Numbered from the stretch's first letter, positions 1 to 5,351 are shown. The stretch is 6,252 nucleotides of DNA from Roseovarius sp. (GCA_021767845.1 JAASSQ010000174.1:1-6252), one strand, 5' to 3'. Notes: generated by a model from the letters alone, not told the origin. Translations and numbers: made by a program.

Positions 1-383
1 ATGACGCCAGGGCAGTTCGGCCCGATCAGTATGGATTTCGAGGTTTCCAGCGCGCGCTTGACGCGCATCATGTCGAGCACGGGGATCCCTTCGGTGATGC
101 AGACGATCACGTCCATCTCGGCGTCGATCGCCTCGAGGATCGAGTCGGCCGCGAAGGGCGGCGGGACATAGATGACGCTCGCGTTGGCGCCGGTTTCGTG
201 CCGGGCCTCGTGCACCGAGTTGAAGACCGGCAGGTCGAGATGCGTCTGACCTCCCTTGCCGGGGGTGACGCCGCCGACCATCTTGGTGCCGTAGGCGATG
301 GCCTGTTCGGTGTGGAAGGTGCCCTGCGAGCCGGTGAGGCCCTGACAGATCACCTTGGTATTCTCGTCGATGAGGACTGCCAT
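1..383 (-). CDS. sucD: Succinyl-CoA synthetase (ADP-forming) alpha subunit, N-terminal part, cut by the window edge
   Basis: The alpha subunit of succinyl-CoA synthetase binds CoA and carries the phosphohistidine in the reversible step succinyl-CoA + ADP/GDP + Pi to succinate + ATP/GTP + CoA. It works in the cytoplasm together with SucC. The visible 127 residues begin MAVLIDENTKVICQG and form the CoA-binding Rossmann domain: GLTGSQGTFHTEQAIAYG lies at about residues 15-32, GGVTPGKGG at 37-45, the CITEGIPVLDM segment at 95-105 and GPNCPGV at 121-127. The family is about 290 residues long, so the active-site histidine region lies beyond the left edge. The start is the ATG at 383-381, with an AAGGA-like ribosome binding site about 10 bases upstream, and it matches the usual SucD N-terminus. 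The preceding gene ends 17 bases upstream, so co-transcription with sucC through the two small genes is likely. The identification is very secure. Confidence 0.97.
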   Translation of the reverse strand, partial: MAVLIDENTKVICQGLTGSQGTFHTEQAIAYGTKMVGGVTPGKGGQTHLDLPVFNSVHEARHETGANASVIYVPPPFAADSILEAIDAEMDVIVCITEGIPVLDMMRVKRALETSKSILIGPNCPGV

Positions 384-400
384 TAACTGTGGTTCCTTTC

Positions 401-754
401 TTATTTGACCGCGAGTTCGCATATAGCGAATTCAAGAGGCCCGATTTTTTGCATGACCAGTCTTGTGCCTGCTTTGGCATCAATGTCGTTGAAAAATTCT
501 GCTATGGGCGCCCTGTTCTTTCGAAGTAAATAGCGCTCTGCGTAGATGAAGTGCTTGCTGATTTTACCGTTGCCCCAGCGAATAGTTATGGGCTCCATTC
601 CTGATGGGATAGCATTATCTACGGCGGGCACTGAATCTTCTGGCGTTACAGACTGCGACGGTATTTCTGATTTTACGTCAGACAACCGTAACAATTTTTC
701 TTTGCAGTCGTTTTCTGACAGCGAGAGAATGTAGGCTTTGTGAAGCTTGCTCAT
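401..754 (-). CDS. Unrecognised 117-residue protein inserted between sucC and sucD
   Basis: I do not recognise this family. The protein (MSKLHKAYILSLSEND...) has no signal peptide or membrane segment and looks cytoplasmic. Residues 1-27 are a charged, helix-prone head. Residues 28-54 are rich in Ser, Pro, Glu and Asp and look like a disordered linker. Residues 55-117 look folded, with alternating hydrophobic positions (ITIRWGNGKISKHFIYAERYL, then FFNDIDAKAGTRLVMQKIGP, then EFAICEL) suggesting a small mainly beta domain. About 45% of bases 421-720 are G or C, far below the flanking suc genes, which points to horizontal origin or relaxed selection. It starts 3 bases after the lipoprotein gene stops, with GAGG about 11 bases before its ATG, and ends 17 bases before sucD. 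It is therefore probably translated from the sucC-sucD transcript. The intact reading frame, good spacing and lack of a better frame support a real gene. Function cannot be assigned. Confidence 0.75.
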   Translation of the reverse strand: MSKLHKAYILSLSENDCKEKLLRLSDVKSEIPSQSVTPEDSVPAVDNAIPSGMEPITIRWGNGKISKHFIYAERYLLRKNRAPIAEFFNDIDAKAGTRLVMQKIGPLEFAICELAVK

Positions 755-757
755 GAT

Positions 758-1063
758 TTATGGGTCCTCACAGTCTACGGCTGCAACGATGAACAGCGCA
801 CTCTGCTCAGTGATTGAATCTCTAACAACACTGCAGCCAGATGCATCTTCAATTGCACGTATTGCGGCTACTTTGAGTTGAGGTGTAAGGCCGGTTGTAA
901 GACCAATCTTATCTGGTCCTGCTTGCCAGAGACCATCATCGGAATATGGTCGTGCAAAAACAGGTCCATCCTCGGTGTCGAAAACAGACGCGTTCTTCAT
1001 TTTGTTTGATTGGACACATCCAGCAGCCGCAAAAATGCAGAGTATTGAACAAACATACCGCAC
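758..1063 (-). CDS. Small predicted lipoprotein of unknown function, GTG start, between sucC and sucD
   Basis: I read this as a 101-residue exported lipoprotein beginning at the GTG at 1063-1061: MRYVCSILCIFAAAGC, then VQSNKMKN. The hydrophobic stretch at residues 3-14 ends in AAGC, an acceptable lipobox, so signal peptidase II would cleave before Cys16 and the mature chain would be tethered to a membrane. The mature part is short; GLTTGLTPQLKVAAIRAIEDASGC (about 58-77) followed by a hydrophobic strand (ALFIVAAVDC, 89-98) suggests one small alpha/beta domain. Cys77 and Cys98 could form a disulfide in the periplasm. The same frame stays open upstream to 1261 inside sucC, but that extension is an Arg-rich shadow of sucC. 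The GTG is preferred because AAGGGG lies about 8 bases upstream, overlapping the sucC stop, and because it puts a signal peptide at the N-terminus. An alternative start is the ATG of Met22, which would remove the signal. About 47% of bases 781-1020 are G or C. The family is not recognised. Confidence 0.7.
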   Translation of the reverse strand: MRYVCSILCIFAAAGCVQSNKMKNASVFDTEDGPVFARPYSDDGLWQAGPDKIGLTTGLTPQLKVAAIRAIEDASGCSVVRDSITEQSALFIVAAVDCEDP

Positions 1064-1068
1064 TGAAG

Positions 1069-2262
1069 CTACCCCTTCACGGCCTTCACGATCTTCTGGG
1101 CGCCGTCCTTGAGGTCGTCGGCGGCGATCACGTCCACGTCGGAGTTGTTCAGGATGTCCTTGCCCTTCTCGACGTTCGTGCCTTCGAGGCGCACGACCAG
1201 CGGCACCTTGAGCCCGACCTCCTTGACGGCGGCGACAACGCCCTCGGCGATCACGTCGCAACGCATGATGCCGCCGAAGATGTTGACGAGGATGCCTTTG
1301 ACGTTCTCGTCCGAGGTGATGATCTTGAACGCCTCGGTGACCTTTTCCTTGGTCGCGCCGCCGCCCACGTCGAGGAAGTTGGCGGGTTCCGCGCCGTAGA
1401 GCTTGATGATGTCCATCGTGGCCATCGCAAGGCCCGCGCCGTTCACCATGCAGCCGATCTCGCCATCGAGGGCGATGTAGTTCAGATCGTATTTCGAGGC
1501 TTCAAGTTCCTTGGGGTCTTCCTCGGTCGTGTCGCGCAGTTCGGCGATGTCGGCATGGCGATAGACCGCGTTCGAGTCGAACCCCATCTTGGCGTCGAGG
1601 CATTTCAGATCGCCCTTGTCCGTCAGGATCAGGGGGTTGATCTCGAGCATCTCCATGTCCTTGTCGAGGAACATCTTGTAGAGGATGCCCATCAGCTTGA
1701 CGCATTGTTTCACCTGCGCGCCTTCGAGTCCCAGCATGAAGGCGATGCGGCGGCCGTGGAACGGTTGATAGCCGGTGGCGGGATCGACCGAGAAGCTGAG
1801 GATCTTTTCCGGGGTGCTTTCGGCCACTTCCTCGATGTCCATGCCGCCTTCGGTGGAGGCCACGAAGGACACCCGCGAGGTCACGCGATCCACGAGCAGG
1901 GCCAGGTAGAATTCCTTTTCGATGCCTGAACCGTCCTCGATATAGATGCGGTTGACCTGCTTGCCGGCCGGGCCGGTCTGCTTGGTCACCAGCGTGCGGC
2001 CCAGCATGCGCTTGGCTTCCTCGGCGGCTTCCTCGACGGATTTGGCGAGGCGGACACCGCCGGCTTCGCCTGCGCCGGGTTCCTTGAAGCTGCCCTTGCC
2101 ACGGCCGCCGGCGTGAATCTGCGCCTTGACGACCCAGAGCGGGCCGTCGAGTTCGCCCGCGGCTGTCTTGGCTTCTTCCGCGCGCAGAACCACGCGGCCA
2201 TCCGAAACCGGGGCGCCGTAGGAGCGAAGCAGAGCTTTCGCCTGATACTCATGGATGTTCAT
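1069..2262 (-). CDS. sucC: Succinyl-CoA synthetase (ADP-forming) beta subunit
   Basis: The beta subunit binds the nucleotide and, with SucD, performs substrate-level phosphorylation in the TCA cycle. The protein is 397 residues, the normal family length. Residues 1-240 form the ATP-grasp domain: MNIHEYQAKALL at the N-terminus, the KAQIHAGGRGKGG-like loop as VVKAQIHAGGRGKGSF at 44-59, and the metal-binding LEINPL at 206-211 (Glu207, Asn209) with Asp223 in LDAKMGFD. The C-terminal ligase domain has the NFLDVGGGA loop (295-303) and the NIFGGI motif (327-332). The frame extends 14 codons upstream to 2304, but ATG 2262 is chosen because MNIHEYQ is the conserved family start and the upstream codons read through a hairpin. 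The likely ribosome binding site, GGGA, lies 7 bases before the ATG and sits inside that hairpin. In this genome sucC does not run straight into sucD: two small AT-rich genes follow, the first beginning 5 bases after its stop. Confidence 0.97.
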   Translation of the reverse strand: MNIHEYQAKALLRSYGAPVSDGRVVLRAEEAKTAAGELDGPLWVVKAQIHAGGRGKGSFKEPGAGEAGGVRLAKSVEEAAEEAKRMLGRTLVTKQTGPAGKQVNRIYIEDGSGIEKEFYLALLVDRVTSRVSFVASTEGGMDIEEVAESTPEKILSFSVDPATGYQPFHGRRIAFMLGLEGAQVKQCVKLMGILYKMFLDKDMEMLEINPLILTDKGDLKCLDAKMGFDSNAVYRHADIAELRDTTEEDPKELEASKYDLNYIALDGEIGCMVNGAGLAMATMDIIKLYGAEPANFLDVGGGATKEKVTEAFKIITSDENVKGILVNIFGGIMRCDVIAEGVVAAVKEVGLKVPLVVRLEGTNVEKGKDILNNSDVDVIAADDLKDGAQKIVKAVKG

Positions 2263-2266
2263 GAAA

Positions 2267-2294
2267 CTGTCCCGTTTTGCTACGATCGGGACAG
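2267..2294 (-). promoter_or_regulatory. Hairpin in the sucC leader enclosing its ribosome binding site
   Basis: On the sucC-sense strand, CTGTCCCG and CGGGACAG form a perfect 8-bp stem around a 12-base loop (ATCGTAGCAAAA). The 3' arm ends 4 bases before the sucC ATG and contains GGGA, the only Shine-Dalgarno-like element at a usable distance. In a transcript starting upstream the ribosome binding site would therefore be paired, which could limit or regulate SucC translation. Pairing is seen directly; the regulatory role is inferred. The same dyad could instead be a protein-binding operator in DNA. Confidence 0.5.
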
Positions 2295-2357
2295 ATATAC
2301 CCACAGGCTTGATAGTGACTTAAACCGTTTTCTGCGCTTGGGCGGGCTTTTGGAGCG

Positions 2358-2387
2358 ATTTTCGGCATTTTGTGATCACAGCGTCAA
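2358..2387 (-). promoter_or_regulatory. Candidate sigma-70-type promoter of sucC
   Basis: Reading toward sucC there is TTGACG (2387-2382, matching five of six -35 bases) and GAAAAT (2363-2358, four of six -10 bases), separated by 18 bases. The -35 box lies exactly in the spacer between two TGTGATCACA palindromes, and the second palindrome fills part of the -35/-10 spacer, so a protein bound there should block polymerase. A start site near 2350 would give a leader of roughly 90 bases including the hairpin before sucC. The -10 match is weak, so this is a tentative call. Confidence 0.4.
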
Positions 2388-2404
2388 ATCGTGTGATCAC
2401 AAAA
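2368..2404. promoter_or_regulatory. Double palindromic operator upstream of sucC (two TGTGATCACA copies)
   Basis: The 10-bp perfect palindrome TGTGATCACA occurs at 2371-2380 and again at 2392-2401. The two centres are 21 bp apart, about two helical turns, so both sites face the same side of the DNA. With flanking bases the whole element is a larger perfect inverted repeat: TTTTGTGATCACA (2368-2380), an 11-base spacer, then TGTGATCACAAAA (2392-2404). This is strong evidence for a dimeric regulator binding cooperatively, and the overlap with the candidate sucC promoter suggests repression. The regulator is not identified. CRP/FNR is unlikely because the TGTGA/TCACA half sites abut rather than being separated by 6 bases (CRP). 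Confidence 0.65.
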
Positions 2405-2443
2405 GAGATTCCGTGGTTCCGGCAGAATCACGGGCCAAGCATG

Positions 2444-2468
2444 AAAACGGCGCCCTGAGCGGGCGCCG
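2444..2468 (-). terminator. Rho-independent terminator after mdh
   Basis: On the mdh-sense strand, CGGCGCCC, loop GCTCA and GGGCGCCG form a perfect 8-bp GC-rich stem (2468-2448) immediately followed by TTTT (2447-2444). It lies 26 bases past the mdh stop. This separates mdh transcription from sucC, consistent with sucC having its own promoter just downstream. Confidence 0.85.
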
Positions 2469-2494
2469 CCTTGATTTTGCAAAGGGCTGCAGGA

Positions 2495-3457
2495 TCAGGC
2501 CAGGCTGTCGTCGATGCCCTTGCAGGCCTCGACCAGGCCCTTGACGGCCTTGACCGAGCTGTCGAACATGCCCTGCTCGTCCTTGTTGAGCTTGATCTCG
2601 ACCACGCGCTCGACGCCGCCGGCGCCGATCACGGTGGGCACGCCCACGTAGAAGCCGTTCAGGCCGTATTGCTTGTCGCAATAGGCCGCGCAGGGCAGGA
2701 CGCGCTTCTGATCCTTGAGATAGGCCTCGGCCATTTCGATGGCGCTGGTGGCCGGGGCGTAGAAGGCCGAGCCGGTCTTGAGAAGGCCGACGATCTCGGC
2801 GCCGCCGTCGCGGGTGCGCTGCACGATGGCGTCGATCTTGTCCTGGGTGGTCCAGCCCATCTCGATCAGGTCGGGCAGCGGGATGCCGGCGACGGTGGAG
2901 TAGCGGGTCAGCGGCACCATCGTGTCGCCGTGGCCGCCCAGAACGAAGGCGCTGACATCCTTCATCGACACGTCGAATTCCAGGCTGAGGAAGTGGCGGA
3001 AGCGGGCGCTGTCCAGAACGCCGGCCATGCCGCAGACCTTGGCATGGGGCAGGCCCGAGAACTCGCGCAGCGCCCAGACCATCGCGTCGAGCGGGTTGGT
3101 GATGCAGATCACGAAGGCGTCGGGCGCGTTGTCGCGGATACCTTCGCCCACGGCCTTCATGACCTTGAGGTTGATACCCAGAAGGTCGTCGCGGCTCATG
3201 CCCGGCTTGCGCGGCACCCCGGCGGTGACGATGCAGACATCGGCGCCGGCGATGTCGGCATAGTCCTGCGTGCCCTTGAGGCGGGCGTCGAACCCTTCGG
3301 AGGGGCCGGATTCCGCGATGTCGAGCGCCTTGCCTTCGGGCGTGCCTTCCGCGATGTCGAAGAGGACGACGTCGCCCAGTTCCTTCAGCGCGGCGAGGTG
3401 GGCAAGGGTGCCGCCGATCTGTCCTGCGCCGATGAGGGCAATCTTGGGTCTGGCCAT
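2495..3457 (-). CDS. mdh: NAD-dependent malate dehydrogenase, LDH-like (type 3)
   Basis: This enzyme oxidises malate to oxaloacetate with NAD+ in the cytoplasm, the last step of the TCA cycle. The protein is 320 residues, typical for the LDH-like alphaproteobacterial MDH family. The Rossmann nucleotide loop is GAGQIGGT (10-17) and Asp34 in LFDIAEG selects NAD over NADP. The substrate loop VPRKPGMSRDDLL (81-93) has Arg83 where lactate dehydrogenases have Gln, which marks malate specificity, and Arg89. Asn121 (ITNPLDAM), the Asp149/Arg152 pair (GVLDSARFR) and catalytic His176 (GGHGDTMVPL) are all present, so the enzyme should be active. The start at 3457 is supported by GGAG 9 bases upstream and by the family N-terminus MARPKIALIGAG. 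The gene is transcribed divergently from the permease gene and is closed by its own terminator. Its product also consumes malate made by the malyl-CoA thioesterase encoded nearby. Confidence 0.97.
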   Translation of the reverse strand: MARPKIALIGAGQIGGTLAHLAALKELGDVVLFDIAEGTPEGKALDIAESGPSEGFDARLKGTQDYADIAGADVCIVTAGVPRKPGMSRDDLLGINLKVMKAVGEGIRDNAPDAFVICITNPLDAMVWALREFSGLPHAKVCGMAGVLDSARFRHFLSLEFDVSMKDVSAFVLGGHGDTMVPLTRYSTVAGIPLPDLIEMGWTTQDKIDAIVQRTRDGGAEIVGLLKTGSAFYAPATSAIEMAEAYLKDQKRVLPCAAYCDKQYGLNGFYVGVPTVIGAGGVERVVEIKLNKDEQGMFDSSVKAVKGLVEACKGIDDSLA

Positions 3458-3570
3458 TGGATCTGTCTCCGTCCGGTTGGAAATTTCGCGCTTGGCCTAG
3501 TCGCAAAATGTCGCCTGCGCAAGGCCGCAGCGCGGCCGCGCCCGGCGCGGCGACGGGTGGTCGCGGGCGC

Positions 3571-3585
3571 TGATACGCGCTAACA
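3571..3585. promoter_or_regulatory. Candidate operator in the mdh/permease divergent intergenic region
   Basis: TGATACGCGCTAACA is an imperfect dyad, TGaTA-N5-TAaCA, with a CG-rich centre. The half sites resemble those of LacI-family regulators. It is about 115 bp upstream of the mdh start and 37 bp upstream of the permease start, so it is better placed for the permease but could serve both. A LacI-family regulator (CceR) is known to control central carbon genes in Rhodobacter sphaeroides; whether it uses this site is a guess. Spacing is 15 bp rather than the usual 14, which weakens the call. Confidence 0.3.
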
Positions 3586-3621
3586 CGGCGTGGACACAGG
3601 GATTTCGAGGCGCCGTGGAGG

Positions 3622-4374
3622 ATGATGCCTGACTGGACAGTTTTCGCCGTGGCGGTGCCGGCTGTCTTGTTGGCGGGCATCTCGAAAGGCGGTTTCGGGT
3701 CCGGCGCGGCCTTTGCGGGCGCGTCGATTCTGGCGCTGGTGGTGCCGCCGGGGCAGGCGCTGGGCATCATGCTGCCGCTACTGATGCTGATCGACGTCTC
3801 CACCCTGCGGCCCTATTGGCGGCGCTGGAGCTGGATCGACGCGCGCCGACTGATCTGGGGCGGGGTGCCGGGTGTGGCGCTGGGCGCGGCGCTTTACACG
3901 GTGGCGGATGCGGATTTCTTCCGGCTGCTCATCGGCGGCATCTGCATTGCCTTCATCGGCTGGCAGATGTCACTGCGCGCGGGGTTTCTGCGCGCTCCGC
4001 GGCGGCCGATGCCGGGCTGGGCCGGGGTTTTCGCGGGGCTGGTCGCGGGGTTCACGAGTTTCGTGAGCCACGCCGGGGGGCCGCCGGCGGCGGTTTACCT
4101 GCTGTCGCGGGGGCTGGACAAGACGCAGTTCCAGGCGACCACGGTGCTGATCTTCTGGCTCTACAATATCGTCAAGTTCGTGCCTTATGCCTTCCTTGGC
4201 ATCTTCACGGCGCAAACCCTGGTGCTGGATGTGATCTTGGCGCCGGTGGCCGTGTTGGGGGCCTGGCTGGGCGTGCGGGCGCACCGGATCGTGCCGGAGC
4301 GACTGTTCTTCGCGATCACCTATGTGCTGCTGGCCGTGACCGGCGCCAAGCTGATCTGGGACGCGTTGACCTGA
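3622..4374 (+). CDS. TauE/SafE-family membrane permease
   Basis: This is a 250-residue integral inner-membrane protein of the TauE/SafE family, whose members are thought to move sulfite, sulfonates, sulfoacetate or small organic anions. The N-terminal half carries GISKGGFGSG (19-28) and the C-terminal half the matching repeat motif AGFTSFVSHAGGPP (142-155); this pair of Gly-rich motifs, one per inverted half, is characteristic of the family. About eight membrane segments can be placed, roughly at 7-29, 31-58, 76-94, 100-117, 133-152, 171-194, 199-219 and 228-247. The start is uncertain: GGAGG abuts the ATG at 3622 and is only 3 bases from the ATG at 3625, so MPDW (3625) may be the true start. 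The gene is divergent from mdh and lies 107 bases before mcl2, with no visible terminator between. The substrate cannot be read from sequence; export of an organic acid linked to the neighbouring pathway is a guess. Confidence 0.88.
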   Translation: MMPDWTVFAVAVPAVLLAGISKGGFGSGAAFAGASILALVVPPGQALGIMLPLLMLIDVSTLRPYWRRWSWIDARRLIWGGVPGVALGAALYTVADADFFRLLIGGICIAFIGWQMSLRAGFLRAPRRPMPGWAGVFAGLVAGFTSFVSHAGGPPAAVYLLSRGLDKTQFQATTVLIFWLYNIVKFVPYAFLGIFTAQTLVLDVILAPVAVLGAWLGVRAHRIVPERLFFAITYVLLAVTGAKLIWDALT

Positions 4375-4407
4375 CCGGGGCCGAATTTCTGCACTGCGGC
4401 GACAAAA

Positions 4408-4461
4408 GGCTTGAACTATTCCGCCGAAAAGTGGCATTCCGGCGCAAGATTATTTCCGCAA
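4408..4461 (+). promoter_or_regulatory. Leader region of mcl2 with iterated TTCCG motifs
   Basis: Three TTCCG motifs occur at 4419, 4437 and 4454, spaced 18 and 17 bases apart. The first two also frame an imperfect dyad, CGCCG-N13-CGGCG (4422-4444). A TTGAAC hexamer at 4411-4416 could be a -35 box, but no convincing -10 lies at the right distance. The region between the permease gene and mcl2 is 107 bases long and locally less GC-rich, so it may hold a promoter and an activator or repressor site for the mcl2-mch operon. The evidence is weak. Confidence 0.25.
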
Positions 4462-4481
4462 TGGCTTGGGAGGCCGCCAAG

Positions 4482-5345
4482 ATGGACACCGCCACGCGCC
4501 CGTATCGCTCGGTTCTCTATATCCCCGGCTCCAAGGAGCGGGCGCTGGACAAGGCGCGCGAACTGCCCTGCGATGCGATCATCTTCGATCTGGAGGATGC
4601 CGTGGCGCCCGAGGCCAAGGCGGAGGCGCGAGACACCCTGGCGCAGGCGCTGAAGGAGGGCGGATACGGCAAACGCTCCAAGATCGTGCGGATCAACGCG
4701 CTGACAACCGAATGGGGGCTGGAGGACGTTCGCGTTCTGGCCGAGGCAGGGGCGGATGCGATCCTGCTGCCCAAGGTGAACACGCCGTCGGACGTGGACA
4801 ACCTGGCCGACATGCTGGACCCGGCGATGCCGATCTGGGTGATGATGGAAACCCCGGTCAGCGTCTTCAACGCGCGCGAGATCGCGGCGCATCGGCAAGT
4901 GACGGGGCTGGTCGCGGGCACCAACGACCTGACCAAGGATCTGGGCTGCCGGTACCGCGCCGACCGCCTGCCCTTGATGACGGCCTTGCAGCGGATCATC
5001 ATGGCGGCGCGTGCCGCCCGCGGCGTGGTGGCGATCGACGGTGTTTACAATCGTTTCCGCGATGGCGAGGGCTTGAAGGCCGAATGCGAACAGGGCCGCG
5101 ACCTGGGCTTTGACGGCAAGACGCTGATCCACCCGGCACAGATCGACGTGACCAACACCGCCTTCGCGCCGACGCAATCGGAAATCGAGATGGCGGAGCG
5201 GCAGATCGCGGCCTATGAAGACAGCAAGGCCTTGGGTCAGGGCGTGGCCGTGGTGGACGGGCAGATCGTGGAGAACCTGCATGTCGTCGCCGCGCAACGC
5301 ATCCTGGCACGCGCCGAGGCGATCAAGGAAATGGCGGCGGAGTAA
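4482..5345 (+). CDS. mcl2: (3S)-malyl-CoA thioesterase (CitE-like, malyl-CoA lyase superfamily)
   Basis: The likely reaction is hydrolysis of (3S)-malyl-CoA to malate and CoA. Together with malyl-CoA lyase (Mcl1, which condenses acetyl-CoA and glyoxylate) this gives an apparent malate synthase, the last step of the ethylmalonyl-CoA pathway. The 287-residue protein has the CitE/HpcH TIM-barrel motifs: RSVLYIPGSKERALDKA (9-25), FDLEDAV (35-41), RIN with Arg70, METP with metal ligand Glu123, GTNDL with Asp149, AIDGVYN (184-190) and KTLIHPAQ (213-220). The start at 4482 is supported by GGGAGG (4468-4473) 8 bases upstream; an in-frame ATG at 4461 would add seven residues but lacks a ribosome binding site. 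It is called mcl2 rather than mcl1 because of the RSVLYIPGSKERALDKA opening, the short length, and the position three genes before mch, which matches my recollection of R. sphaeroides. Specificity within this superfamily is hard to read from sequence; a citramalyl-CoA or malyl-CoA lyase is the main alternative. Confidence 0.85.
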   Translation: MDTATRPYRSVLYIPGSKERALDKARELPCDAIIFDLEDAVAPEAKAEARDTLAQALKEGGYGKRSKIVRINALTTEWGLEDVRVLAEAGADAILLPKVNTPSDVDNLADMLDPAMPIWVMMETPVSVFNAREIAAHRQVTGLVAGTNDLTKDLGCRYRADRLPLMTALQRIIMAARAARGVVAIDGVYNRFRDGEGLKAECEQGRDLGFDGKTLIHPAQIDVTNTAFAPTQSEIEMAERQIAAYEDSKALGQGVAVVDGQIVENLHVVAAQRILARAEAIKEMAAE

Positions 5346-5351
5346 ACCCCG

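Noticed and set aside
1064..1261. 66-residue N-terminal extension of the small lipoprotein
   Set aside because: It overlaps the sucC coding region, is Arg-rich shadow sequence, and would bury the signal peptide internally.
946..1929. Long plus-strand ORF of 327 codons opposite sucC
   Set aside because: It is antisense to the conserved sucC, His/Asp/Val-rich with no recognisable domain, and typical of the shadow frames of high-GC genes.
2263..2304. 14-residue N-terminal extension of SucC
   Set aside because: MNIHEYQ at 2262 is the conserved family N-terminus, and the extension covers the leader hairpin and matches no family member I know.
2368..2404. TGTGATCACA copies as CRP or FNR sites
   Set aside because: CRP sites need six bases between TGTGA and TCACA; here the half sites abut, and the FNR consensus TTGAT-N4-ATCAA is absent.
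2495..3457. Lactate dehydrogenase instead of malate dehydrogenase
   Set aside because: Arg83 in the VPRKPGM loop is the malate-specific residue; lactate dehydrogenases carry Gln there.
2471..3583. Long plus-strand ORF of 370 codons opposite mdh
   Set aside because: It is complementary to the intact mdh, has shadow-type composition, and runs across the mdh promoter region without a ribosome binding site or domain.
2397..3803. 468-codon minus-strand ORF overlapping mdh and the permease start
   Set aside because: Its translation is Arg/Pro-rich, out of frame with mdh, crosses both the terminator and the divergent promoter region, and matches nothing.
3816..4481. N-terminal extension of mcl2 back to 3816, which would make a fusion protein
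   Set aside because: The extension is an out-of-frame reading of the permease gene, low in complexity. The CitE-like family starts near ATG 4482, which has a good GGGAGG.
4461..4481. ATG 4461 as the mcl2 start
   Set aside because: It adds only seven residues, lacks a Shine-Dalgarno sequence, and would place the strong GGGAGG inside the coding region.
4482..5345. Assignment as malyl-CoA/beta-methylmalyl-CoA lyase (mcl1)
   Set aside because: Mcl1 proteins are about 318 residues with a different N-terminus. This shorter protein with RSVLYIPGSKERALDKA, located near mch, fits the thioesterase paralogue better, though substrate specificity is not proven by sequence.
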